Below are positions 44,277 through 53,059 of a DNA stretch of 64,000 bases, one piece after another (the stretch's first letter is position 1; every line of letters starts with the position of its first letter). The stretch lies in NCBI RefSeq assembly GCF_018129085.1, contig NZ_JAAGBB010000008.1, positions 62,001-126,000 of the forward strand. Direction: 5' to 3'. The notes under the pieces are model-generated. The model was not told the origin of the DNA. It worked only from the letters and a program-made list of their open reading frames with translations, and did not search any database. Made by a program: the position numbers and the translations under genes. The stretch comes from Plastoroseomonas hellenica (GTDB lineage: Bacteria; Pseudomonadota; Alphaproteobacteria; Acetobacterales; Acetobacteraceae).

Positions 44277-46195
44277 GAGAGCAGCTCCGCCAAATCCAGC
44301 ACCAGCAGGACGCTGCCATCGGGCATCAGGGTGCTGCCCGCCAGCCCCGGCGCGCCGGACAGCAGGCCGTCCAGCGGCCGCAGCGCCGCGTCCATCCGGC
44401 CGACGATGGCATCGACCGCGAAACCCACCAGCTCGCCGCCCACCCATGCGATGACAACGCGTTCGGCGCCTCCCCGCGGTGCCAGTGCCCCTTGGCTGCT
44501 ACCGCCGACCAGTTCCCGAAGGATGACCAGCGGCACGACCTGATCGCGGAACTGGAAGGCTTGGCGCGAGCGCATGACGACCAGGCGATCGGCCGCGATC
44601 CGAGCGGTCTCCACAACCGAATCCAGGGCAAGGCCGTAGCGCTCGCCGCCGCAGGTGACGACCATGAGCTTGGTCAAGATCATCGTCATCGGCAGCACGA
44701 AGCGCACGATCGTGCCGCGGCCCGGCTCGCCAGACAGGGTCACCTTGCCGCCCAGCCGCGCAGCGGCCGCGCGCACCACGTCCATCCCGACGCCGCGTCC
44801 AGACACCGCATTGACGGTGGTGGCCGTCGACAAGCCGGGGACGAAAATGAGATCCACCGCGTCGCGGTCATCCAGGGCATCGGCGGCATCGCGGCCAAGA
44901 ACGCCCCGGGCGACTGCAAGGTTGCGGATTCGCGCCGGGTCTATGCCCGCGCCATCGTCCGCGACCTCGATCACCACCTGGTCCCCGGCGGCCCGCGCGG
45001 TGACACGGACGAGGCCCGCCTCGGGCTTGCCCGCAGCGCGGCGCCGCTCCACCGGCTCCACACCGTGGTCCAGCGCGTTGCGCAGCACATGCAGCAGCGG
45101 ATCGAAGAGGCCGTCCACGATTGTCTTGTCCACCTCGATCTCCTGTCCCTCGAGCTCGAGCCGGACGGACTTGCCCAGCGCGCCGGCGGTCTCCCGCGCC
45201 AGCCGTGGAAAGCGCGCAAAGAGCGGCGCCAGCGGCGCCAGCCTGACCTTGCCGACCGCGGCGTGAAGATCGCCGACCAAGCGGTCGAGCTGAGCCTGGC
45301 GGCTGCGCAGTGCCTGGCCCAAGGTATGCCCGCCCGGCAAGGCCTCCGCTGCTATCGCGAGGTCGACCAGGCCATTTTTCGCCGTCACCAGCTCGTCCGC
45401 CAGAATGCCGAGGTGATCGATGCGTGCCGCGTCGACGCGCAGCGTGCGCCGGGTCGTCATGCCACCCGCCGGCGCGCCGGGTTCGGCAGCGGTCAGCTCG
45501 GCGAGCTCGACCTGATCGGCGACGAGGCGGAATGCCGCCTCGATCTCCCCCCGCGGGGCGGCGGAGACGGCTTCGATCACCAGATTGCACGCGAAGGGGT
45601 CGTAGTGCTCAAGTTCGCCCCAGGCGTCGCGCGGTGCGATCGAGAGCGCTATGAGCTGAGGCGTCGCCGCGACGATCGCCACCGGATCGTCGCCCGCAAA
45701 GTAGCAATCCACCCGCGGGGTGTAGCGGATCGCCGTGCCGGACAGCCCCGTGAACGCTGCTGAAAGCTGCCAGTCTGGCACTGCCGGCAGCTGGGCCTCG
45801 GCTTGGTCCAGGGCCGGTGCCGCATCCCTCATCCTGGCTTGGATCGCACGTCCGGCAGCATCGGCATCGGCCGGCAGGGCGCCATCGCCCTCCAGGGCGT
45901 CCAGCCAACGATCGACCTGGTCCACGGCCTCGAGTACCCGCGCGAAATCCTCGGCATGGCCGGGTCGGCCGGCGCGGATCGCCGCCAGCAATTCCTCCGC
46001 CGCGTGCAGCATCGCCCCCATCGGCTGCAGGTCGAAGAGGCCGGTCGAGCCCTTGAGGGTGTGGATGGCGCGGAAGCAGCCATCGAGGGCCGCCACGTCG
46101 TCGGGCCTCGCGATCAGCATTGCAAGGTCGCGGCTCGCCTCCGCGACCAGCTCGCGACCCTCGACCAGGAATTGGACCATGAGCTCCTGGCTCAT
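44273..46195 (-). CDS. cheA: Chemotaxis histidine kinase CheA
   Basis: 640 residues. HPt domain with phospho-His 45 in AIHTLKGSTGLFD; a middle region without an obvious P2 CheY-binding domain; P3 dimerisation (ARIDHLGILADELVTAKNGL). The P4 ATPase carries VLRNALDHGVE, VADDGAGIDPARI and GRGVGMDVVRAAA; a P5 CheW-like domain ends the chain (VVTCGGERYGLALDSVVET onward). Couples receptor state to phosphorylation of CheY and CheB. Overlaps cheR upstream by 4 nt. Confidence 0.92.
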   Translation of the reverse strand: MSQELMVQFLVEGRELVAEASRDLAMLIARPDDVAALDGCFRAIHTLKGSTGLFDLQPMGAMLHAAEELLAAIRAGRPGHAEDFARVLEAVDQVDRWLDALEGDGALPADADAAGRAIQARMRDAAPALDQAEAQLPAVPDWQLSAAFTGLSGTAIRYTPRVDCYFAGDDPVAIVAATPQLIALSIAPRDAWGELEHYDPFACNLVIEAVSAAPRGEIEAAFRLVADQVELAELTAAEPGAPAGGMTTRRTLRVDAARIDHLGILADELVTAKNGLVDLAIAAEALPGGHTLGQALRSRQAQLDRLVGDLHAAVGKVRLAPLAPLFARFPRLARETAGALGKSVRLELEGQEIEVDKTIVDGLFDPLLHVLRNALDHGVEPVERRRAAGKPEAGLVRVTARAAGDQVVIEVADDGAGIDPARIRNLAVARGVLGRDAADALDDRDAVDLIFVPGLSTATTVNAVSGRGVGMDVVRAAAARLGGKVTLSGEPGRGTIVRFVLPMTMILTKLMVVTCGGERYGLALDSVVETARIAADRLVVMRSRQAFQFRDQVVPLVILRELVGGSSQGALAPRGGAERVVIAWVGGELVGFAVDAIVGRMDAALRPLDGLLSGAPGLAGSTLMPDGSVLLVLDLAELLS

Positions 46196-47037
46196 GGTGC
46201 GCCGGGCCTTTGGTAGACGGTCGCATCATCGAAGCGGCGCAGGGTGAAGCCGCCGCCGATCCGGCCCATCGATTCCGTGTGACCGAGGCAGAGATAGCCG
46301 CCGGGCGCCAGGCGGTCGAAGAGATTGCGGGCCGCGACCAGACGTGATTCGTCATCGAAGTAGATGAGCACGTTGCGGCAGAAGATGACGTCGAAGGTGC
46401 CCTGGTCAGCCAGGCTTGCCGCGTCGACGAGGTTTGCCTGGCCGAAGCTGACGGATTCCCGCAGGTCCTCGATGATCTGCCAGAAGCCGGGCCCGGCGGG
46501 TTCGAAATAGCTCTCCAGCAGGTTTGGCGGCAGCCGCGCCAGGGCGCGGCCGCCGTACAGGCCGAGCCGGGCCGCTTCGAGCACGCGGGTATCGATGTCT
46601 GATCCGATGATTTCGATATTGTAAGCGTCGACCAAGCGCCAATTCTCGAGGAGCCAGATGGCGATCGAATAGGCTTCTTCCCCAGTCGAGCAGGGCGCCG
46701 ACCAGATTCGGATCTTTTCGCCCGGCCGGCGTCCAGCGATCAGATCCGGCAGCAGCGAGCGGCCCAGACAGGCCAGTTGATGCTCTTCGCGGTAGAAATA
46801 GGTCTCGTTGATCGTGAACGCGTTGATCAGCGTCTCCCGCTCATCCGCATCCGAGCGCAGCAAGGCGAAATAGGCCGCGAAATCCGGGCAGCCGGTCGCG
46901 GCGAGACGGTCGCTCAGGCGGCGTTCGATATAATAGCGCTTGCTCTCGCCGAAGAGCATGCCGGTCTGGCGGTAGAGGAACGCGCTCAGACGCTGCAGGT
47001 CCTCGGCGGTCAGGCTGGTGGCGTCGGCGCTTGGCAT
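46192..47037 (-). CDS. cheR: Chemoreceptor methyltransferase CheR
   Basis: 281 residues. The N-terminal helical domain (LQRLSAFLYRQTGMLFGESK) is followed by the SAM-binding fold: IRIWSAPCSTGEEAYSIAI, GSDIDTRVLEAARLG, and FDVIFCRNVLIYFD. ATG 47037 overlaps the CheB stop by one base (TGATG). Methylates Glu residues on the receptor encoded at 49563. Confidence 0.93.
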   Translation of the reverse strand: MPSADATSLTAEDLQRLSAFLYRQTGMLFGESKRYYIERRLSDRLAATGCPDFAAYFALLRSDADERETLINAFTINETYFYREEHQLACLGRSLLPDLIAGRRPGEKIRIWSAPCSTGEEAYSIAIWLLENWRLVDAYNIEIIGSDIDTRVLEAARLGLYGGRALARLPPNLLESYFEPAGPGFWQIIEDLRESVSFGQANLVDAASLADQGTFDVIFCRNVLIYFDDESRLVAARNLFDRLAPGGYLCLGHTESMGRIGGGFTLRRFDDATVYQRPGAP

Positions 47038-48119
47038 CACACCGGAGCCAGCGCCATCAGTCGGGCGGCAATCGCATCCAGCGGCGCCACCTGCTCGGCG
47101 CCGCCCATCCGCACGAGCTCGCCGGGCATGCCCCACACCACCGCCGTCTCCTCCGCCTCGGCGATCGTGCGGCCGCCGGCGATCCGGAGCGCGGCCATGG
47201 ATGCGGCGCCATCATTGCCCATACCGGTCATCAGCACGCCAACGAGCCGGGCTGGCGGCAGTTGCGCCATTGCGCTGGCCACCAGCCGGTCGACGCTCGG
47301 GTGCCACCGATGCGCGGGGCTGGCCGGCGCCGGCAGCACGATCGGGCCGGCGGCGCGCCGGCTGACCGTCATGTCGGCGTCACCCCGGGCAACATAGACG
47401 TTGCCGGGATGAAGTGGCGTGGGCCCGGCGACCTCGACCACGCGCAAGGCGCAAATCGTGTCCAGGCGCCGTGCCAGCGAGGCGGTGAAGGCGGCCGGCA
47501 TGTGCTGCGCCACCAGAACCGGCCAGGGGAAGCTCCCGGGCAGTGCCGTCAGCACGGCCTCCAGGGCCGGTGGGCCACCCGTCGATGTGCCGATGATCAC
47601 GGCACCGGCGAGGTCGCCGGGGCGCGTTGGGTGATCGGCGATCACGGGCGGCGGTGCGGGTGCGAAGGCGGGCAATGCGGCGCGCCGCGCGCGCAGGCGC
47701 TCGGCAAGCCGGTGCGACCGCGGCACGCGCGACGCGGCGGCCGCTCGCACCTTGTCGAGGAGGACCGGCGCAAGCTCGTCGAGCGCGAGCGATACCGTCC
47801 TGTCTGGCTTGGGCACGAAATCGAACGCGCCGAGTTGCAGCGCCTCCAATGTGGCATCGGCACCGTCGGCTGTCAGGGAAGAGACCATGAGAACCGCGCA
47901 GGGGCGCTCGACCATGATCCGATCGAGGCAGCGGAGCCCATCCATCCGTGGCATCTGCACGTCCAGCGTGACCACGTCGGGCCGGAAGGCGTGGAGCTTC
48001 GCCAGCGCCTCCACCCCGTCGCGAGCGAACTCCACCACGTATCCGCCCGCCTCTTGGAAGAGCTGACCCATAACCCGACGCATCAGGGCGGAATCATCGA
48101 CGATCAGCAGCTTGATCAC
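47037..48119 (-). CDS. cheB: Chemoreceptor methylesterase CheB
   Basis: 360 residues from GTG 48119. Receiver domain with VDDSALMRR and DVVTLDVQMPRMDG (phospho-Asp near 55), a linker of about 60 residues, then the methylesterase with catalytic Ser in GTSTGGPPAL, His in AQHMPAAF and Asp in TGMGNDG. Overlaps the CheW gene stop. Removes receptor methyl groups, giving adaptation with CheR. Confidence 0.93.
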   Translation of the reverse strand: MIKLLIVDDSALMRRVMGQLFQEAGGYVVEFARDGVEALAKLHAFRPDVVTLDVQMPRMDGLRCLDRIMVERPCAVLMVSSLTADGADATLEALQLGAFDFVPKPDRTVSLALDELAPVLLDKVRAAAASRVPRSHRLAERLRARRAALPAFAPAPPPVIADHPTRPGDLAGAVIIGTSTGGPPALEAVLTALPGSFPWPVLVAQHMPAAFTASLARRLDTICALRVVEVAGPTPLHPGNVYVARGDADMTVSRRAAGPIVLPAPASPAHRWHPSVDRLVASAMAQLPPARLVGVLMTGMGNDGAASMAALRIAGGRTIAEAEETAVVWGMPGELVRMGGAEQVAPLDAIAARLMALAPV

Positions 48120-49558
48120 GAGGGCCCAGACGCTGCGAGATCGCGCAGCAAATCTGATTCCGCGCGATTGAGCAGCGCGGTGGGATCGATGAGCAAAATC
48201 AGGTCGCCATCGCGTTCGAGGGGGATAGCGCGGTCGAACAGGGCGCCGTCGTCGGACAGCGCCGGTGCCGGCAGCAGCGCCGAGGCTTCGACCTCCAGGA
48301 TTCGCGTGACGGCGTCCACGGCGAAGCCCACCTGCAGCGCGCCGATGGTGATCACCACGACGCGGCCATCGGTGGCCGCGGCAGGTGCTTCATCGACCGC
48401 CACTGCGAAGCGCTGACGCTGGTCGATGACCGGGATGACGCGGCCGCGCAAGTTCATCACGCCCTGCACATAGGCCGGCGCCTTCGGCAGACGGCTGAGC
48501 GTCTCGGGCAGGCGGGTCACCTCGTCCACCGCACCGATGGGCAGGCCATAGACTTCACGACCCAGCCGAATCACCACGAAACGCTCCCGCGCCGCGGCCG
48601 CAGCCATGCCGGACATGCTCTCCTCCTCGCCATGGTCCGCATCAGTCATTAGGCGCGCCACGCGCTCGTCGGCCAGGACGCGCTCTGGCGCCAGGATGGC
48701 AACCAGGCCGCGGCCGTCGACCAGGCGCAGCACGGCGTCGACGCGGGCCTCGCCGGCGCCGCTGTTGAACAGGCTGGGGGCGGGCCCGATGCGATTCGGC
48801 GCCGCGCGCAGGATTCCGCTGATCCGGTCAACGACGAGCGCCAGGCGTTCACTCCCAATCCGGATGATCACCGCCCGCTCGGTCCCGAGTGCGCGCCGCT
48901 CCGGCAGGCCCAGCAAGGCGCGCAGCGCGACGGCCGGCAGCACCTTGTCACGGAAGCTGAAGACCCCGAGCAGCACTTCGTCGGTATGCGGCAGCGCGGC
49001 GAGCGCGGAAGGCAGCGCCAGGACCTCGGCCACGGCGTCCAGCCGCAGCGCATAATCCTGATCCGCGAGGGTGAAGGCGAGAAAGGCCAATTCCTGGGCC
49101 TCGCCCCCGGCTGCCGCCCGGACCTCGGCGCGATCCTGCGCGGTGCGGACGAAGCCCCGGCGTGCGGCGAAGCGCTCCTGCAGCGCGGTGTCGAGATCGA
49201 GCCACCGGGCGCCGGTCTCGTCGAGTTGCAGGCGGCCATCGGCTGGTACCGGGCCGGCGCCCTCGATGGCCTGCAGCGCCTCGACGCTGTCGACTGCTAG
49301 GCCGATCCGGGGATCGCGGCGCAAGACCACGACGCGCTCGGCGCTGCCTGCAGGGTCTCCGGCCGCGAGCAGGCGGCTGAGCGACACCACCGGCAGGATC
49401 GTGCCGCGGAGATGGGTGACGCCGAGCAGGCAGGGTGGGCCACTCGGCACCCGGGTGATGCGTGGTGCGCGGATCACCTCGGCGACGCCGCTGGCCGCGA
49501 GAGCGATGCGCGTGCCCCGTGCGGTCACCGTCAGCCGATGCGCCGCCCCGCCGGGCAC
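48116..49558 (-). CDS. Three-domain CheW coupling protein
   Basis: 480 residues from GTG 49558 (GGAGGG upstream, 4 nt after the receptor stop). Three CheW-like folds follow one another, each marked by its conserved loop: LLGVTHLRGTILPVVSLSRL near 40, VLLGVFSFRDKVLPAVALRA near 195, and YVQGVMNLRGRVIPVIDQRQ near 355. Normal CheW has one such domain of about 160 residues. A triple unit could bridge several CheA P5 domains and receptor tips in one array. No single-domain CheW gene is present in the cluster. Confidence 0.9.
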   Translation of the reverse strand: MPGGAAHRLTVTARGTRIALAASGVAEVIRAPRITRVPSGPPCLLGVTHLRGTILPVVSLSRLLAAGDPAGSAERVVVLRRDPRIGLAVDSVEALQAIEGAGPVPADGRLQLDETGARWLDLDTALQERFAARRGFVRTAQDRAEVRAAAGGEAQELAFLAFTLADQDYALRLDAVAEVLALPSALAALPHTDEVLLGVFSFRDKVLPAVALRALLGLPERRALGTERAVIIRIGSERLALVVDRISGILRAAPNRIGPAPSLFNSGAGEARVDAVLRLVDGRGLVAILAPERVLADERVARLMTDADHGEEESMSGMAAAAARERFVVIRLGREVYGLPIGAVDEVTRLPETLSRLPKAPAYVQGVMNLRGRVIPVIDQRQRFAVAVDEAPAAATDGRVVVITIGALQVGFAVDAVTRILEVEASALLPAPALSDDGALFDRAIPLERDGDLILLIDPTALLNRAESDLLRDLAASGPS

Positions 49559-49562
49559 CGCG

Positions 49563-51494
49563 TCAGCCCTCCGCCGGGCGCTGCAACTCGTTTGCGAGCA
49601 GCGCAATTTCCTCAATGGCGGCGGCCAGGTCCTCGGCACCCTGAGATTGCTGACGCGCGGCGCTGGCCGCCTGTGTTGCCGCCTGGCTTGCCTCTTCCGC
49701 CGCGGCGGCGATCTGGCGGACGCCGGCGGTGACCTGGGCGCTGGAAGCGAGGACGTCCTTCGCCCCCTTGGCGATGTCCTCGGACCCGGAGCGGAGCGAC
49801 TGCGCATCGGCCATGACCGCGTCGAGCCGCGCCTCGATCGCGCGGTTCCTCTCGAGTTCCGCCTCGGCCAGGACCGATACCTGCTCGACGTCGCGACGGA
49901 CCTTTCCGATCTGGACGATGATGGCGGTCACGATGGCCTTGACTGCGTCGGCATTCGTCGAGGCATCGCGCGCAAGCGTGCGGATATCGCCCGACACCAC
50001 CGCGAAGCCGCGGCCGCCATCCCCGGCGCGGGCCGCTTCGACGGCGCCGCTGGTGGCCAGCATCGTGGTCTGAACGGCGATGAGCCCGAGACCATCTACG
50101 ATGCGTCCGATGCCGGCCGCCTGATCTTCTAGCGTCTCGATGAGTTCCTGAACCGCGGCATTGCCGGCCACAGCCACGGTCACTCCCTCGGCCAGGGCAC
50201 CGATCGCTTGCCGGCCGCCAGCGAGGAGGGTCTGCATGTCGCGGACACGGGCGGCATTCCCAGCGGCTCGGGCACTGGATTGCTGCGCTGCCTTCTCGAT
50301 CTGAACCATGGCGGCGCTGGCCTGCTGCGTGGCTGCCGCCTGAATCTGGGCGCCCCGGCTGATCTGGTCGACCGCAACCAGGATTTCGTTGGCGGCACCA
50401 GACAGCTCCTGCACGGTCGCCGACAGTTCCTCGGCGGCGGCGGCGGCCGCTTCGCCACCGCTCGCTCCACCGGCCGCCCCGCTCTCTAGCGTCTCCGTCA
50501 ATCGGGCCAGGGCGGTCGCCGCCACCTGGCTCTGCTCCAGCGCCTGGCTCTGCTGCTGCACGGAGCGCTGCGCTTCGGCGGCGGCGGCGGCCTGCTCCTC
50601 GGCGGCACTCGACACGCTTTGCGCGCTGCGCCCTGTCTCGGCCGCAGCGCTTAGCGCTTCTACGGCGGCGATGAGGATTTTCTGGCTCTCCTCGCCCAGG
50701 ACAGCCATGTCCGCACGGATCGTTGCCAGCGTTTCGCTGAGCTTCGCCGCGGCAGCTGCTTCCGCTCCAGCGACGCTCGCGGCTTGCCGCAGGCGGCCGG
50801 CGACGTCGCGGACCGAACCGGAGATGCCGTCGGCCAGGTCCTGGATCTCATGCGAGCGCTTTTCGGCCGTCTCCGCCAGCGCCCGCACCTCGTCGGCGAC
50901 GACCGCAAACCCGCGCCCGCCCTCACCGGCGCGGGCTGCCTCGATGGCGGCATTGAGGGCCAGGAGATTGGTCTGGTCGGCGATGTCGGTGACGCTGCGC
51001 GTGATCTCACCGATCCGCGCGACGTGGCCCTCCAGCGCCTCGACGCGCTGGACCGTCGCCAACTGGCGGTTGGCATGGGCGCCCACCGCCCGCACCGACG
51101 CATCGATCGCGTCGCCGGATTGCGCAAGCTGGATCTGCAGGGACTCGGTGCGCTGGCGGGATGCCTCTGCCATGTCGCGGGCCTGCTCGAAGGTACCGGT
51201 CATGGCGACCACCGCGGCCAGCGACTCATGGGCCGCGCCCGCCGCCTCCTCAGCGCCGCTGGCGATCAAGCCAAGGCCCCGCTGCAGTTCCTCCACGGCG
51301 CTCGCGGCTTCGGTGATGCCCCCCGCCAGTTCCAGACTCGCTGCAGCCATGCGTTCCGCCGCGGTCTCCCGCCGGCTGGTAGCCTTGTCGGCGTTTGGTC
51401 GCCTCGGCGTCGCCGCCGGCTGACCTGGCTTGTCCGGCGGCGACCTGCGCTGCCTCGGTCTGGCCGCGAGCGTGGATTTCTTCACAAGCGGCAT
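49563..51494 (-). CDS. Soluble chemoreceptor (MCP) with two signalling hairpins
   Basis: 643 residues with no membrane span and no recognisable sensor domain; the first 45 residues are basic and Pro-rich. The chain is almost all coiled coil. A canonical MCP tip lies at about 163-212 ([39 protein letters not shown]). A second, divergent tip lies at about 461-511 ([39 protein letters not shown]). Two tips in one receptor is unusual. First gene of the operon; it probably forms a cytoplasmic array with the triple CheW. Confidence 0.9.
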   Translation of the reverse strand: MPLVKKSTLAARPRQRRSPPDKPGQPAATPRRPNADKATSRRETAAERMAAASLELAGGITEAASAVEELQRGLGLIASGAEEAAGAAHESLAAVVAMTGTFEQARDMAEASRQRTESLQIQLAQSGDAIDASVRAVGAHANRQLATVQRVEALEGHVARIGEITRSVTDIADQTNLLALNAAIEAARAGEGGRGFAVVADEVRALAETAEKRSHEIQDLADGISGSVRDVAGRLRQAASVAGAEAAAAAKLSETLATIRADMAVLGEESQKILIAAVEALSAAAETGRSAQSVSSAAEEQAAAAAEAQRSVQQQSQALEQSQVAATALARLTETLESGAAGGASGGEAAAAAAEELSATVQELSGAANEILVAVDQISRGAQIQAAATQQASAAMVQIEKAAQQSSARAAGNAARVRDMQTLLAGGRQAIGALAEGVTVAVAGNAAVQELIETLEDQAAGIGRIVDGLGLIAVQTTMLATSGAVEAARAGDGGRGFAVVSGDIRTLARDASTNADAVKAIVTAIIVQIGKVRRDVEQVSVLAEAELERNRAIEARLDAVMADAQSLRSGSEDIAKGAKDVLASSAQVTAGVRQIAAAAEEASQAATQAASAARQQSQGAEDLAAAIEEIALLANELQRPAEG

Positions 51495-51753
51495 TTGGCT
51501 TCCGATACATGCGACCGAGGCCGCGAGTTGCAGCGACGCTTCGCCCCGCCTCGCCCGCGGTGGCTCGGGGCCGACCTTACCGAATCGCCTCGATCTCGGT
51601 AATCCCGGGCGAAAGCCGATGCAACCCGAGCTACAAGTGTGGCGTTAGGTGTCGGGGAATACCTCCCCGACAGGCCAATCTCTCTCGCGCGGACCGCCCG
51701 ATCCCGGCCCAGGGGGCGTCGCAGATGCAAATTGGCCAGGAGCTTTCAAGCCC

Positions 51754-52164
51754 ATGCCGCCGGTCTTCCACGCCGAGCCCGCCCTGGGCAAGCCGGCAAG
51801 GTCCCCTCGCACCATCCTCCTGGTCGACGACGAGGCGCTTATCATTTTAGCGTCCGCGATGATCCTCAAGCAGACGGGGTACAGGGTATTCGAAGAACAC
51901 TCGGGCGCGCGCGCCCTGTCCTTGCTTCGGGGGGAGGAGCCGGTAGACTTGCTCATCACCGATTTTTCCATGCCGGGTATGGATGGCGGGCAGCTTGCCC
52001 GTGCGTCCAAGGAGCTGCGTCCCGATCTGCCGGTCCTGATCACTAGCGGCTACATGAACTCTACTCTTGATATTGGAATCAGCCACCACACGCTCCGGAA
52101 GCCCTACTTGTTGAATCAGCTCCTCGAAGCCATCGAGAAGATCATTGGCAAGCCTCAGGAGTGA
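51754..52164 (+). CDS. Single-domain response regulator
   Basis: 136-residue receiver: acidic pair in ILLVDDEALI, phospho-Asp in LLITDFSMPGMDGG, Thr/Ser in LITSGY, Lys in LRKPYLLNQL. ATG 51754 has AGGAG 11 bases upstream; a GTG at 51649 would add 35 Pro/Gly-rich residues. Divergent from the chemosensory operon, so it may be controlled separately. Resembles the receiver attached to the hybrid kinase at 40645, a possible partner (inference). Confidence 0.88.
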   Translation: MPPVFHAEPALGKPARSPRTILLVDDEALIILASAMILKQTGYRVFEEHSGARALSLLRGEEPVDLLITDFSMPGMDGGQLARASKELRPDLPVLITSGYMNSTLDIGISHHTLRKPYLLNQLLEAIEKIIGKPQE

Positions 52165-52485
52165 TTGAAGGCGCGGTCCTGCCAGCCGCCTCTGCGTTGC
52201 CCGATGTGGAAGCTGCGCTTTGGACGAGCAAGAAAGGCCGAGCGGTTGGCAGTGCGTTGGTCTGCAGATGCGGTCCTGGTGAAGAAGCCTCGCCGAGGCA
52301 CGCAGCGGCCACCGTGGGGGGCACCTCGGCGGCCGAGCGCAGGATCTCCGTCAGACTAACGCGAGGTATTGGCGACCGCCGATGGGCGGTTGCACCGACA
52401 TTGGCCTTGTCCATCGGGCGATGTGGAAAATGACGCGCGTCGGCACCCGGCAATGTCGTTCGGCCAGCACGAGGGCGGCCACCGC
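52165..52485. other. Intergenic stretch, no supported gene
   Basis: 321 bases between convergent genes, with no convincing frame, T-run terminator or repeat. Confidence 0.4.
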
Positions 52486-52725
52486 CTACCCATCAATCGT
52501 GGACGGTTCTACGCGCCGGTAACTCCAAATGCAGCGCGAGCCGCCCGACGCGTCGTGCAGTCGAACCTCGGCCTCGCCGCGTGCGCCTCGGGTCAGGCTT
52601 GCGTCGGCGATGGCGATTGCAATCGCCTCGTCTTTCGAGGCGTGGGCGGAGTGCAGGGCGCCATTTCGAAGTACCTTCCAGCCGGCGGGATCCTCAACGA
52701 CTGCGAAACTGGCGATGTCAGACAT
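52486..52725 (-). CDS. Small hypothetical protein (DUF2188-like)
   Basis: 79 residues: FAVVEDPAGWKVLRNGALHS, then HASKDEAIAIAIADA and WSYRRVEPSTIDG. A strand-strand-helix layout with a Gly-Trp hairpin and an AxxxA helix, like DUF2188. GGAGAG lies 4 bases before the ATG at 52725. Function unknown. Confidence 0.6.
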   Translation of the reverse strand: MSDIASFAVVEDPAGWKVLRNGALHSAHASKDEAIAIAIADASLTRGARGEAEVRLHDASGGSRCIWSYRRVEPSTIDG

Positions 52726-53059
52726 GTTGCTCTCCGGCCTGGGCTACACAGGCGCTCCCGAAGCGATCGGGTCGCGCACGGCCCTATCGTCACCACCCTT
52801 CGTTAAGGGATTCCTGAGCCTGTCTGGAGCTGCGACGCGCTTGCCTCTGCCGATGCGAGCGCCGCTTGGCCCGGCCGGCGCCAAACCGCTGCGGCGCCGG
52901 CCAGTGCGACCCAGCAGAGTGCGTCACAAGAACCTAGCTCAGGTATCGCTTCGGACGTGCCCTGCCTATGCGATCGCCTGGTGGGCCGATGCTTTACACT
53001 GCAACGACCGGATCGGGTTCTTCCGATAGCAGCGGGCACGACGCTGCCGTGCCACCCTC
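52726..53059. other. Intergenic stretch, no supported gene
   Basis: 334 bases upstream of the small gene and downstream of the diguanylate cyclase. Nothing coding or repeated is evident. Confidence 0.4.

Noticed and set aside
44492-45763. Long plus-strand frame (423 codons) opposite cheA
   Set aside because: Shadow of CheA codon bias; no recognisable motifs.
47031-48416. Long plus-strand frame (461 codons) opposite cheB and the CheW gene
   Set aside because: Shadow frame; CheB catalytic motifs are complete on the other strand.
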